A stretch of 64,000 nucleotides of DNA, from NCBI RefSeq assembly GCF_003254395.2, contig NC_037646.1, forward strand, positions 124,001 to 188,000. The letters run 5' to 3'. The translations under genes and the position numbers were made by a program. The notes beneath the pieces were generated by a model. It saw nothing but the letters and a program-made list of their open reading frames with translations. It ran no database searches and was not told the origin of the DNA. Of the stretch, positions 13,641-22,800 are shown one piece after another; within the stretch, counting starts at the first letter, position 1, and each line of letters opens with the position of its first letter. This stretch comes from Apis mellifera (Eukaryota; Arthropoda; Insecta; Hymenoptera; Apidae).

Positions 13641-13876
13641 CATTGATTGCTTCTATTTATTCAAATCTTCTGCTTCTAATGTTTCTTAAATTATTTGTGA
13701 CTCACAAACAACAAAAAAGTTTCCACAAAATAAATAAGTATCTCGTAAATAAATTGAGAATTTTTTTATTTTCTTTAATAGCGATATCGATTCATTCTTA
13801 TCGATTTTATTATCTACTTCCACATTTGCCTTATTATCAATAAATTCAATTATTTTTGAAAACTTTAGCTTTTTCG

Positions 13877-14086
13877 TTAAAAGAACATCTCTATGAATGT
13901 AATATTTCTTCGCTCCAGATTCGAATAATCGATAACCTTTATTTTCTTTACTGTAATGTTTATTATCAAATATTTATCTATCATACTTATTTTCGTTTGA
14001 TCTTTTAGTATATAAACATAACAATCACTTTCTACTTGAGAAGTGAAATTCATAAGTACGCTATAGATGACTTTTCGCCATACCAT
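13877..14086 (-). pseudogene. Copia integrase C-terminal region remnant
   Basis: A 69-codon open frame. The part CYVYILKDQTKIS and the part VIDYSNLERRNITFIEMFF follow the Copia C-terminal pattern (aYv.ip...r.Kld..., then GYr.w.p...kv..srDv.F). The expected FIGYS motif is degraded to LIINITVK. It directly follows the integrase core and precedes the RT, as in intact Copia elements. Confidence 0.7.
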
Positions 14087-14451
14087 TTTTTATAAGTTGA
14101 TCTTTCTAAGATTCTAAGATTACTGATTTTTAAAATAAACAGCTGTAGCCATTACCTCAATAAATATATTTGTAACTCTATTGTATACATAAACTTCATT
14201 GATTCAACAATTGTTCTCGATAATTTTGTCTCTCGGTGAATCCGTTTTGCTCTGATGCACACAGTTATTGTCTAATGTTTAATATTTTTCGAAAATAAAT
14301 AATTTTGATCGCTCTGTTATAAAATTCTTTATTATAGTTCTCAATCTTTTTTTACATTGTATTTGTCCGCTTATTAATATAAAATATAAAATATTCAAAT
14401 AACTGTTTTCTTTTTCAAAAAATAAATAACAATACTTTGAATAATAATTCT
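14087..14451 (-). pseudogene. Copia integrase core remnant
   Basis: Minus-strand pieces in several frames: KYCYLFFLKKK (family: region after the first catalytic Asp), then SEQNGFTER near 14227-14260 (family motif P-x-QNG-x-x-ER, which holds the catalytic Glu region), then EVMATAVYFKNQ (family: W.EA...A.Y..NR). Stops and shifts separate the pieces. The function would have been integration of cDNA. This copy cannot encode it. Confidence 0.75.
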
Positions 14452-14703
14452 TTAATAATAATACGATTTTCCAATAAATAGTTGGCTTATTTTATCTACG
14501 CAGAGATTGATATGAAACTTCTCCTCCTTGTAAATTCCTTTCGAAAAAGATGTTCGATACTGTTTGGTATATATATATATATATCCTTTACAAAAGATAT
14601 CATCATCAATTTTCAAATCTTGCATATTTACATAATTTATTACTACGTGACATAATGTTTTAAAATTTATGTGTGTTAATCTTTCACTGTTCTGGTATAA
14701 CAC
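14452..14703 (-). pseudogene. Copia gag-pre-integrase (HHCC) remnant
   Basis: An 83-codon open frame that starts within the domain. Recognisable pieces are ERLTHINFKTLC (family: LGH.n..L), KIDDDIFCKG, KQYRTSFSKGIYKEEK and a final SQLFIGKSYYY, all in the order expected for the zinc-binding region N-terminal to integrase. The second zinc Cys region CKG is followed by a short YIYIYT insertion of (AT)n origin where the family has a second Cys. Zinc binding is therefore probably lost. It is the best preserved open segment of the element. Confidence 0.8.
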
Positions 14704-14949
14704 TCATTAGCATTTGCTTCTGTCACAAATAGCAGTCACAAAATGAAATTTAATTTATATAAATGATTATTATAGTTTATTTTCCTTAAAAATTATTTTA
14801 TTGTTTTTGTAGAAATATAATTTATCAAATATAAAATATATTATATTTTGTCTAAATATAAATAAAATATAATTTATCCGTCTTCAAAAATAATTTATTT
14901 CTTTTTGAAAAGCATTCGATTAACAAATTCTTTTTTAATTGATACATAC

Positions 14950-15165
14950 AATACTTCACGTGTTAATTGATACTTCACTGTGTGACGTGTATACGTTCTG
15001 TCAGTATTTATTACTTCGACATCAATATCTCTTTTGTCTTTAACACAATATATTGTTGTAACACACGAATCATATATATATTTTCTTGTATATTTTCATG
15101 TTTTTTGAAAGACATGTATTCTACCGTATCCGAGTTAAACCATATATTTTCATCTTTTATTTGTA
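14950..15165 (-). pseudogene. Copia-type aspartic protease remnant
   Basis: The minus-strand translation contains IWFNSDTVEYMSFKKH. This corresponds to the family's W-D-S/T-G-A-x-x-H-M active-site block, with the D(S/T)GA catalytic triad changed to SDTV, so the site looks dead. It is followed in another frame by KDKRDIDVEVINTDR and LTREVLYVSIKK, matching the Copia pattern in which the protease runs into an LYVP-type segment before the gag-pre-integrase region. Two frame shifts are needed to read through. The plus-strand 77-codon frame at 14967-15200 is the shadow of this region. Confidence 0.7.
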
Positions 15166-15214
15166 AAACATTCTTTATGTTAAATAATTCAGTTGAATAA
15201 GAATGTCTAAAATT

Positions 15215-15970
15215 TTTGTTTTTGAAGCTATATAGTATAGTAATAAATTAAATAAATTAAATAAAAAAATAATATATAGCAATAAATTGATTACAAAGTT
15301 CGATATTAAAATAAAGTTCTATTTTAAATAATCAAGAGCAAAATTCTTATACTAATGAAAGCTTGTCACTAATGAATTCACGAAATTCTAAAAGTTCTAT
15401 TACTTTAAGATTACAAATTTGAAAGTTTAAATATATTTTAAACTTATTTATAATTCAATTATTCGAATTATTTTAATCGAATTTTTTTAACAATCTCTTA
15501 ATCCAAACTATTCAATGGTTCAAAGGATTGAAAAATTTTCTTAATTCGAATTGTTCAATAGTTCAAAGATTTAAAATATTCTAATTTTTTCTTAAATTTT
15601 ACTAAACATTCGTATCTTTTCTATGCTCATCTTGTAAGATTGTGAAAGTTCGGCAGTACACAAGTGATTTTTTTTTTTCTAAGAAAAATCTAAGTTTAGG
15701 TTGAAAAACTATACTATTGTACAATCCATTATTTCAAGGAAACTAATCCACGAGTATTTGTAATAATTATTCTCAAGTAGGATGATGCTAATTTTTGAAA
15801 ATAGCTGGAAAATAACATTCCAAGATCATGTTCGCAATCCAGTCACGCTGAATTGTTTTAAAAAATATATTCCAAAAATTTTCTAAATTCTTCTCTCAAA
15901 AACAATAGTTCTTATATATATAATATTATTTTGTATCGTCTATTCAATGTTTTAATGAACAAATAAATAA
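15215..15970 (+). mobile_element. Dispersed repeat family C, copy 1
   Basis: Collinear with 22036-22800 (+) and, reversed, 44005-44575. Landmarks are tatagtatagtaataaatta, agcaaaattcttatac, aatgaattcacgaaattcta, a ladder of short TTCAAAGATT-like units (about 15480-15590), tactaaacattcgtatcttt, the block ttattctcaagtaggatgat, and the end block cgtctattcaatgttttaat. It starts within about 20 bases of the Copia protease remnant, where gag would be expected. I could not read a conserved protein from it. Confidence 0.7.
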
Positions 15971-16605
15971 TTTAATAAGTAAAATTTAATAAATAAAAAA
16001 AAGATTTGAGAATAATTCAGAATTGTAGACGAGATGAGAAACATCATTATATTGATTCTCTTCTTTAAATAATATCTACATATATATATTTTATATTTTA
16101 TTATATATATATACATATATATATTATAATAATTTATTTTAATTACAATTATATTATTTATATTAAAATTATATTATATCATATAATATATTAAATTTAA
16201 TTATTTATTAAAATAATTATTAAATTAATTATATTATAATTAATTATTTAATATAATAAATTTTATTTATAATTACATTTAAATATTTTTTTTATTTTCT
16301 AGTGTTTTTTTTAATATATATTGTATATATCGTTTTTAAAAATTTTTAATATAATCTAAATATATACTAGTAATATTAATATATAAACAATAATATATTT
16401 TGACAATTATTTATGTAGTATTATTTAATTTAAAATTTATTATTAAGTATTTCAATTATGAAATCTTTTGAAATAAATGTAAATATAATCATTTAATTAT
16501 TTTTTCTTATTATTCTTTTTACCCATTTAAAAACAATTTAAATCCAAATTTTTTTTAATAAAAAATTAGATTTTAATTTTAATTCTTTATATAGATCTTT
16601 ATATC

Positions 16606-16639
<34 letters not shown>

Positions 16640-16846
16640 TATTATAAAAAAATATATTTATATTTTATATATATTTTTCAATGTTCTTTTATCCCTTTTA
16701 ATTAAATCATCAATTATATTATTTTCTAAATAACAAGATATTTTTATGACAAAATCCAATGTTTTTATTACGATATTATCAATAAGAATTACTAACATTG
16801 TCACTTAAGAATTTAAAAAAAATTGATTATATACTATTCGCGAACA
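15971..16846. other. AT-rich with (AT)n tracts
   Basis: Nothing but AT-rich sequence. It includes (AT)n tracts at about 16081-16130 and 16609-16640 and palindromic AATTATTTAATTATT-type runs near 16140-16270. No gene seen. Confidence 0.7.
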
Positions 16847-17660
16847 CTTATTACTCGCGAAATTTATAAACAGTTTATTCGGAGAAATTTTTATATAATA
16901 TATATAAATTTATTATATAATAACAAAAAATTCTTTTTATTCTTACTGCGCCCGAACTTATATTAAACCTATAAAAAAGAATGATGTTATCTAAGAAGAT
17001 TATCTTTAAGAATTTAGCCGATACTTATAATTGTAATAATTGTAATAATATTGTAATAATATTAAAATAATTATAATAATATTTTTGATGTGCTTCAGAC
17101 CAATGATTTTAATGTTAATATTCCAGATATTCTAAACACGACTGGTTCAAAGATCAATATTCTAGTTCGAGGAATCTAAGGGAGATGCACCGATTTGTTC
17201 CTGTTTATCGTGAGATCTTTGTATACAAATCACCATCCAAGTGAAATATTTTCTTGAATTTAGTGGATATCGCGAATCGGGCATCAGTCATGATTATTAT
17301 TTATTGGCGTGCCCCATTTTGGAAATATGACTCTTCCAATTGATGAATCAAAAAGGAATTTTTCTGAGAGCACGAACTTCATTTGCAAATAGAATCTCAT
17401 GGTGATGACGTCGTAATCTGACCGCCGAATGTAACAATTAAATAGTTTGTGAACACATGCTTTAATCGTCGGATACGATTATTTCCTGAGACATTGTGAC
17501 AGTCCCTGCTCATTAATAGACATGTGTTCTGTACAAGTAACCACTTTACAATCTACTCATCTTTCAGAAGTATACCATTTGTTGCGAATTTGTGAAGAGC
17601 ACCCAGCTTACACCCAAAACCAATACAATATTATTATTGTGGGCATGAACATATACATAA
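16847..17660 (+). mobile_element. Dispersed repeat family A, copy 3 (near full length)
   Basis: Opens cgcgaacacttattactcgc, then gtttattcggagaaattttt. An (AT)-rich insertion follows at about 16890-16925. Then come taaacctataaaaaagaatg, the long block tctaagggagatgcaccgat, gagatctttgtatacaaatc, the GC-richer block 17270-17345, tttttctgagagcacgaact, and a 3' part with palindromic units (17417-17440, 17463-17481). It closes near aatattattattgtgggcat. The copy at 34685 is collinear throughout. No conserved frame is seen; an LTR or non-autonomous transposon are both possible. Confidence 0.75.
17463..17481. repeat. 19-bp palindrome in family A
   Basis: TAATCGT-CGGAT-ACGATTA: a perfect 7-bp inverted repeat with a 5-base centre. 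Related 19-bp units lie at 6333, 35234, 35294 and 57654 in other copies of the same family. Confidence 0.85.
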
Positions 17661-18589
17661 CATAATAAATTCATTAAAACTCACAAAAATAAGATTATAA
17701 AAAAATAGAATAAAATTATAAAAATAAAATATAAAAAAAAGATTTTAATTGAATATAAAATAATGTTAACAATAGTGATAATAAAATATGTAATTCCATT
17801 CAGGTGAATACTTTGTTTAAATATTATATTTAGACAAGAAAATGTTATATTTATGGAAAAACATCAAAAAATTTTAACAACTTAATGAAAGTAATAAACA
17901 TAAATCTAAATAAACTCGAATTCAGTTTGTTTATTATACGTGCATGAATTATTTGAAAGTATCTCCATTTATTTTATAAAAAATTTATTAAAAAATGAAT
18001 AATAAAGACAAATATTAAAGAAAAAAAAATTATTAAAGAAAAATGGAAATTAAAAAAAAATTCAGAAATAAAATGAATTGATATTCTAAAATCGGGCTTT
18101 GGAAATATCAATAATAGAAATACAAAATTTTTGGTTAATTCTGATTTATCTGATTGAAATTACAGCATTAGACAGAAATCTTATATATTGTTTACGAGTG
18201 ATTTTGAAATCAATATCAAGTGTTCAAAATAAATATAGAAAAATTCGAAAAATATACATTATATATACTATAACTTATTACATTAATATAAATTTGTATG
18301 GTTGATATCCAATGACACAAAATTTTATTACATGATTCTATTGTATATAAATGAATATAATCTAATTCCTATTGATCAAGTATCAGAAAAAGTAGCTGAA
18401 ACTCGCAATAAATATTTTCGATTCTCTTAGTAAAATTATTCAAGAAAATTTTGCAAAGAAAAATGTAATTTATATGATCAATATATTATTTTTAATACAC
18501 ATTTTCTTATGACTGACATAAATCGAAAATCGAAAAAAAAAATCATTTTTAAAACGAAGTATATAAATTGTTAAAGACTTAGAATTTAT
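17661..18589. other. AT-rich, nothing recognised
   Basis: A-rich spacer between family A copy 3 and the LINE. The 68-codon frame at 18099-18305 is Ile/Tyr/Asn-rich and looks random. Confidence 0.55.
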
Positions 18590-18690
18590 AAAGCGGATAA
18601 CCTGGCTCTTGTTTTCAATAACTCGAGTATTTTTAATAACCTAACAATAATTTATGAACAGGTATAGTTTTCTGACTAGATTTCCTGATT
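18590..18690 (+). mobile_element. Family B (LTR) fragment
   Basis: About 100 bp align with part of the LTR-like copies at 28350-28430 (+) and 12230-12320 (reversed). Shared blocks are ggataacctggctcttgttt, ataactcgagtatttttaat, and taatttatgaacaggtatag followed by ttttctga. The LINE remnant begins a few hundred bases downstream. Only this inner piece of the LTR is recognisable. Confidence 0.5.
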
Positions 18691-19002
18691 AGATCCAAAA
18701 ATATAATCTAATCGAACAATAATATATGAGCATAAACAATGCACGATATAAATACTAATCTCATCTATGCAGAAATAATCAAACATATTTTTATTGAATA
18801 TTCCAGGAAGTATACTATCCACAAAGATAATATTGTGAACAATAATCTCAATATCTTCATATAAATCATAAAAAAATTCTTCAATAAATTAGAGCAAATT
18901 CTAGAGAGACAAACAAATATGAAAATAAAACAAATCAGTCACTTACTAATCTTATTGATAGCAAATTCTGATTTATAAAACATTCTACATATCATTCTAT
19001 GA

Positions 19003-19615
19003 AATGCAAATAAACTCATGTGTCACAAGGATGAATTAAGAGCTTTCATCATTAATAAAAAATTCAAATTATTACCAAAATATCATTGAAAAAAATTACT
19101 TTAATATAAAAGGATATGATAAATATACAAGGCAACATTCAAACAACAGAGTAATGATATTATCATAATAATCCAACTTAATTTGAAAACACTATATACT
19201 TCTAATAATCACGTTTAACTGCAATCAAGGAATTTAGTTTTATAGACTGACATAACTCCTTTATTATATCTGTATATACTGTTCACCTAAACATAATTTG
19301 CAAAAAAGATTTTAATATCTTCTTCATAAATTGGGATAATAAGTTCTTAGCAAGAGATTTTAGATTTTAACGCAAAAAACGATTTCTGAAATTTCAAAAT
19401 CACAAATTCAAGAAATATAATATTCTTACAAATTTTATAAATAAATAAATTAAAACACATAAGTAATCGGAAAACTCATTTACTGATCGACTAACATGAA
19501 TAAAATATCAGATCTATTAGATTTCTATATTGCCAAAAGTTTTTCGATATATACAAATATATTCTAATAATAATCTCTCCTTCGATTACTCACCAGTCAC
19601 CAGTTACGGTTTTAA
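19003..19615 (+). pseudogene. LINE APE endonuclease remnant
   Basis: Pieces in order: NANKLMCHKDELRAFII near 19005-19055 (family start WNANGL...), NIKGYDKYT.QHSNNR near 19100-19155, IYCSPKHNLQK near 19272-19305 (family: yrPP, aiY.PP), and KISDLLDFYIAK at 19502-19540 (family: PDLLDFFI.KG). Last is LSFDYSPVT near 19576-19605 (family LSSDHSPV, whose catalytic His is here Tyr). The blocks span about 600 bp, close to the usual 210-230 residues. At least three frame changes and several stops interrupt them. Confidence 0.8.
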
Positions 19616-20219
19616 ATAGTTGAAATCAATAGTTGAAACACGATTATTATAGATTCTTAACAGTAAATATACAGACATTCTTTTATCAAATCATCAACGT
19701 TTCAATTATTATTTATCTTTCATCAAAAACAGAAAATGATGTAGAAGAACAATGTAATACCTTACATACTATATCATAGAAGCAATTAAAGGCGCAAGAT
19801 TCGTTATATTATATCAACTATTCAAAATTCATTATGAAGCAGATCGCTGAAAAGAAAAGATTAAGAAGAAAAATATAACGGAAAAATATTAAATCTCTCA
19901 ATAACAAAGATAATAAAAATAACAAAAAATTATTGAATAGAATAACCAACAAAAAATTCATCCAATTATATATCAGCATATAAAAATGAATTTTTTAGCG
20001 AATGTTTAAACTTAACATGAATTAAATACCGATTATTTCTTTTGGAAGACAAAAGAATTACAAAACCATAAATAAAGATCCTGTCCATTCGGAACTAACA
20101 GAAATACTAGATTAAGAGTTCTCAGAAAAAGATATAGATATTCAACACCTTTTTTATTGAAATATTTAAATCCTTTCCCACGAGCAACAGAATTTGAAAT
20201 TCAAGCTTTTTATAATTTT

Positions 20220-21000
20220 CTCTACCTATTATATCATTCACATTTTAAAAAATCAAAAAAATGATAAGTACAAAAATAAATTCTAAAAAAGTTTTTAATT
20301 GTAATCTCAAAAAGTTTCTCAAGGAAAAGAAAACATTATTAATCTTGATATTCAGTACCGTACAATGCATCGAACACTTTAACTAATGAAAAATTTTATA
20401 TATCATAAGTAACAAATCTAAGCTCTCGCATAAAATGTCATTATATTATTCTATAAATCTTTTATTAATTTTCTCATTACTAAAGCTTTTCAAAAAATTA
20501 CTAATAAAATATATAGAAGCTATTTCAATCGAATCAAATACTAATTCGGTTTTGAAAGATGATATTCAATATTCCTACAAATTTATAATTGATCATATAA
20601 GAAAAGATTTCGAATATAAACGATATTCTGCCATCTTTTCAGATATTAAATAGACATTTGACAAAATGCAAACTAGTATTTTATATAAAGTAAAAACTTA
20701 CTATAATACATTGCAATCATATTTAACTAATAAAAAATTCAAAGTTCGATATCAATTATACAATGACATTAATCATATAACTATTTCAGTTTACCCAATT
20801 AATTCTAGAATTTCACAAAAAAGTGCACTTAAACATATTCTATGTCTAATCTATACTGCAAATATTCTAATCTTCAAAAACAATCACAGCCACAGATACT
20901 TTGCAAATTGCAGGTACAAAGTAATTCTTATCTCACACAACGACTTTTCTGAAGCTTCTAAAAATCTACAAAAAAATATTTAAAAACTAAAACATACAAG
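20220..21000 (+). pseudogene. LINE reverse transcriptase remnant, catalytic site lost
   Basis: Two adjacent open frames carry it. 20435-20653 (72 codons) holds INLLLIFSLLKLFKKLLIK and SAIFSDIK (RT motif A region, D kept). 20666-20983 (105 codons) holds LQSYLTNKKFKVRYQ, HITISVYPINSRISQKSAL (family: GVPQGSvLgp; Gly and Pro lost), CLIYTANI and RYFANCRYKVIL, where the family has F-A-D-D. Both catalytic Asp of that box are replaced (Asn, Cys). SEASKNLQKNI closes the segment. Frames are separated only by the stop at 20651-20653 and a small shift. Confidence 0.85.
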
Positions 21001-21079
21001 TAAATGAATATAAATTGTCATATCATCTTTATCTTACGCAAAAACATATGAAATAAAATTAAATAGTGTAATAATTTTA

Positions 21080-21540
21080 CAAAAGAAAACAATTAAATAT
21101 CTTGGCATAATTTTAGAAAAATTAACATGGAAAAACATTCAAATAAAACTGTGCTTAATTTAAAATTCTATACTAAAAAATAAAACTGTACTAGCCACTA
21201 GAAAAACATTCTAAATTAAAATTAATACATAACAAATTAATACTAATATATAAGATTATTCTAAAACCTATCTAGACTTCAATTATAGAGTATAGCTAGC
21301 AATAGAATTCGAATATCGAAATTTTACAAAGATTTCAACCAAAAACACTTCGTAGCATATGTACTCCTTGATATTTCTAATGATATACACAATGATTTTG
21401 CAGTATTTATTGTTAAACAAGAAATATCAAACTATAGCAAACGTTACATATTATAGTTACCATAGCATAAAAATTCATTAACTATAGAATTGATTTATGT
21501 TGATATTAGAGATTACATATTAAAATATATTAAAACATAT
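21080..21540 (+). pseudogene. LINE C-terminal (post-RT) remnant
   Basis: Contains KTIKYLGIILEKLTWKNI (family: vkYLG..ld..LtW..hi) at 21088-21145, LILIYKIILKP near 21240-21270 (family: l.lyk.vlrpi), then LAIEFEYRNFTKISTKN (family: a..s.i..iQrfQ.k.LR.i). The next segment is NKKYQTIANVTYY. This is the normal order after the Jockey RT domain, leading to the ORF2 stop. Many stops interrupt it. Confidence 0.75.
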
Positions 21541-21560
21541 TAAAACATATTAAAAAGATA

Positions 21561-22035
21561 TATTTCTTTAAATCTTATCTTACATTAATTAAATCTAATA
21601 TTATCGCAATAATTGTAACGATCACTTACCTATAAGTTTATATAAATATAACAATCTAATGTAATTATTATAAATTATTTTACACACTACAATACAATGT
21701 CACAAATTTATTTATAATTTCATGAAAGGAATTAATTTTAATAATTTTTTTAAGTCATTAAAAAAATAAAAAAAATATTTTTTTATTATGAAAAGATTGA
21801 TGAGATGTATCTTTATTTGTATATATATATTATATATTTATATATTTATTTATGTATATATTTATGTATATATTTATTGTTCATTTTAATAATGAATCTG
21901 AAAATAATTTTACATTTAAAATTGTAATCGATATAAATACAATTTTTCATTTTTCATTTCTCATATAATTTCAATATAATCATTATTTTAATCTATTCTT
22001 ATTTAATAATTTAATATGTAATGCTAGCTTCAACT
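21561..22035. other. AT-rich, possible LINE 3' region
   Basis: AT-rich sequence after the LINE ORF2 remnant, with short TTAAAACATA repeats near 21525-21555 and (TATATTTA)n near 21820-21870. Nothing else recognised. Confidence 0.5.
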
Positions 22036-22800
22036 CGTTTATGCTTAGTATAATATAGTATAGCAATAAAGTTGATTTATTACAAAATTCATTGTTAATA
22101 AAATTTTATTCTAAAACGATCAAAAGCAAAATTCATTTGTTAATGAAGATTTATTAAATGAATTCACAAAGTTTTAAAAATTCTGTCAATTCAAGATTAT
22201 AAAATTCAATAGTTCACGAAAAAAAGTTTGTAAAAAGTTCTGATGTTTAAAAATTCTATGATTCGAAAAGTTTAATGATTTAAAAAATTTTAAAAATTCG
22301 ATGATATAAAAAGTTTGAAATGTTTGATAATTTAAAAAATTTTAAAATATAAAAAATTCTAATTTCATTGAATTTTACCAAAACGTTCATGTCTTCCAAA
22401 ATCATTATCTCATGCGAATCTTCGGTAAGATATATAAGTAGTTAATGAACCTCCTAATTGAATGAACTTCAACCCAAAGAAAATTTCTAGAATTAGGTTG
22501 AAGGATTGCCACCCACAAAGTCTGCTGTTTCCAGGGAATTGATCCACAAATAATAATTTATAATAATTTTTCTCAAGTAGAATGATATCATTGAAATAAT
22601 ACCATTGATTACTATTGAGATTAGTACTGGAAAATATCTCAAATCTCAAAATTATATTCATACATTCCAGTTATACCGAAATGTTTTTAAAAAATATAAA
22701 ATTCAAAAATCCAAAAATCCTAAATTTTTCTGAGGGCATTCTTCTTATACATCATCTATTCAATGTTTTAGTATATAGAATATTTGTTTTCTTTAGACAT
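22036..22800 (+). mobile_element. Dispersed repeat family C, copy 2
   Basis: Collinear with copy 1. Landmarks are tagtatagcaataaagttga, aaagcaaaattcatttgtta, aatgaattcacaaagtttta, a ladder of TTTAAAAATTCTATGATT-like units at 22230-22360, accaaaacgttcatgtcttc, agaatgatatcattgaaata, and the end block tctattcaatgttttagtat. The part 22430-22560 has sequence that copy 1 partly lacks and copy 3 keeps (reversed, aacagcggactctgtgggcg). Frames at 22410-22661 (-) and 22615-22815 (+) lie in it and are not shared by the other copies. Confidence 0.75.

Larger units (their letters stand above)
12538..15195 (-). pseudogene. Ty1/Copia-type pol remnant (PR-INT-RT-RH), broken
   Basis: Minus-strand remnant of a Copia-type polyprotein. 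Reading downward in coordinate the order is protease, gag-pre-integrase zinc region, integrase, reverse transcriptase, RNase H. Integrase before RT distinguishes Ty1/Copia from Gypsy. An intact element would make a cytoplasmic virus-like particle, copy its RNA into cDNA and integrate it. Here every domain is interrupted by stops and shifts of frame. The RT lacks its central block, and recognisable gag is absent: family C starts just beyond the protease. It is not functional. Coding similarity is judged by eye from domain order and motifs. Confidence 0.85.
18990..21560 (+). pseudogene. Fossil Jockey-like non-LTR retrotransposon (LINE) ORF2
   Basis: About 2.6 kb in which an APE-type endonuclease, a reverse transcriptase and a Jockey-type C-terminal region follow each other on the plus strand, read across many stops and frame shifts. 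Intact elements of this clade nick the target with the endonuclease and prime reverse transcription there. No frame longer than 105 codons survives, and the RT active site is altered, so the copy is inactive and old. A possible end of ORF1 lies just upstream (18840-18960), but the match is weak. A clear poly(A) tail was not identified after 21560. Confidence 0.85.
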
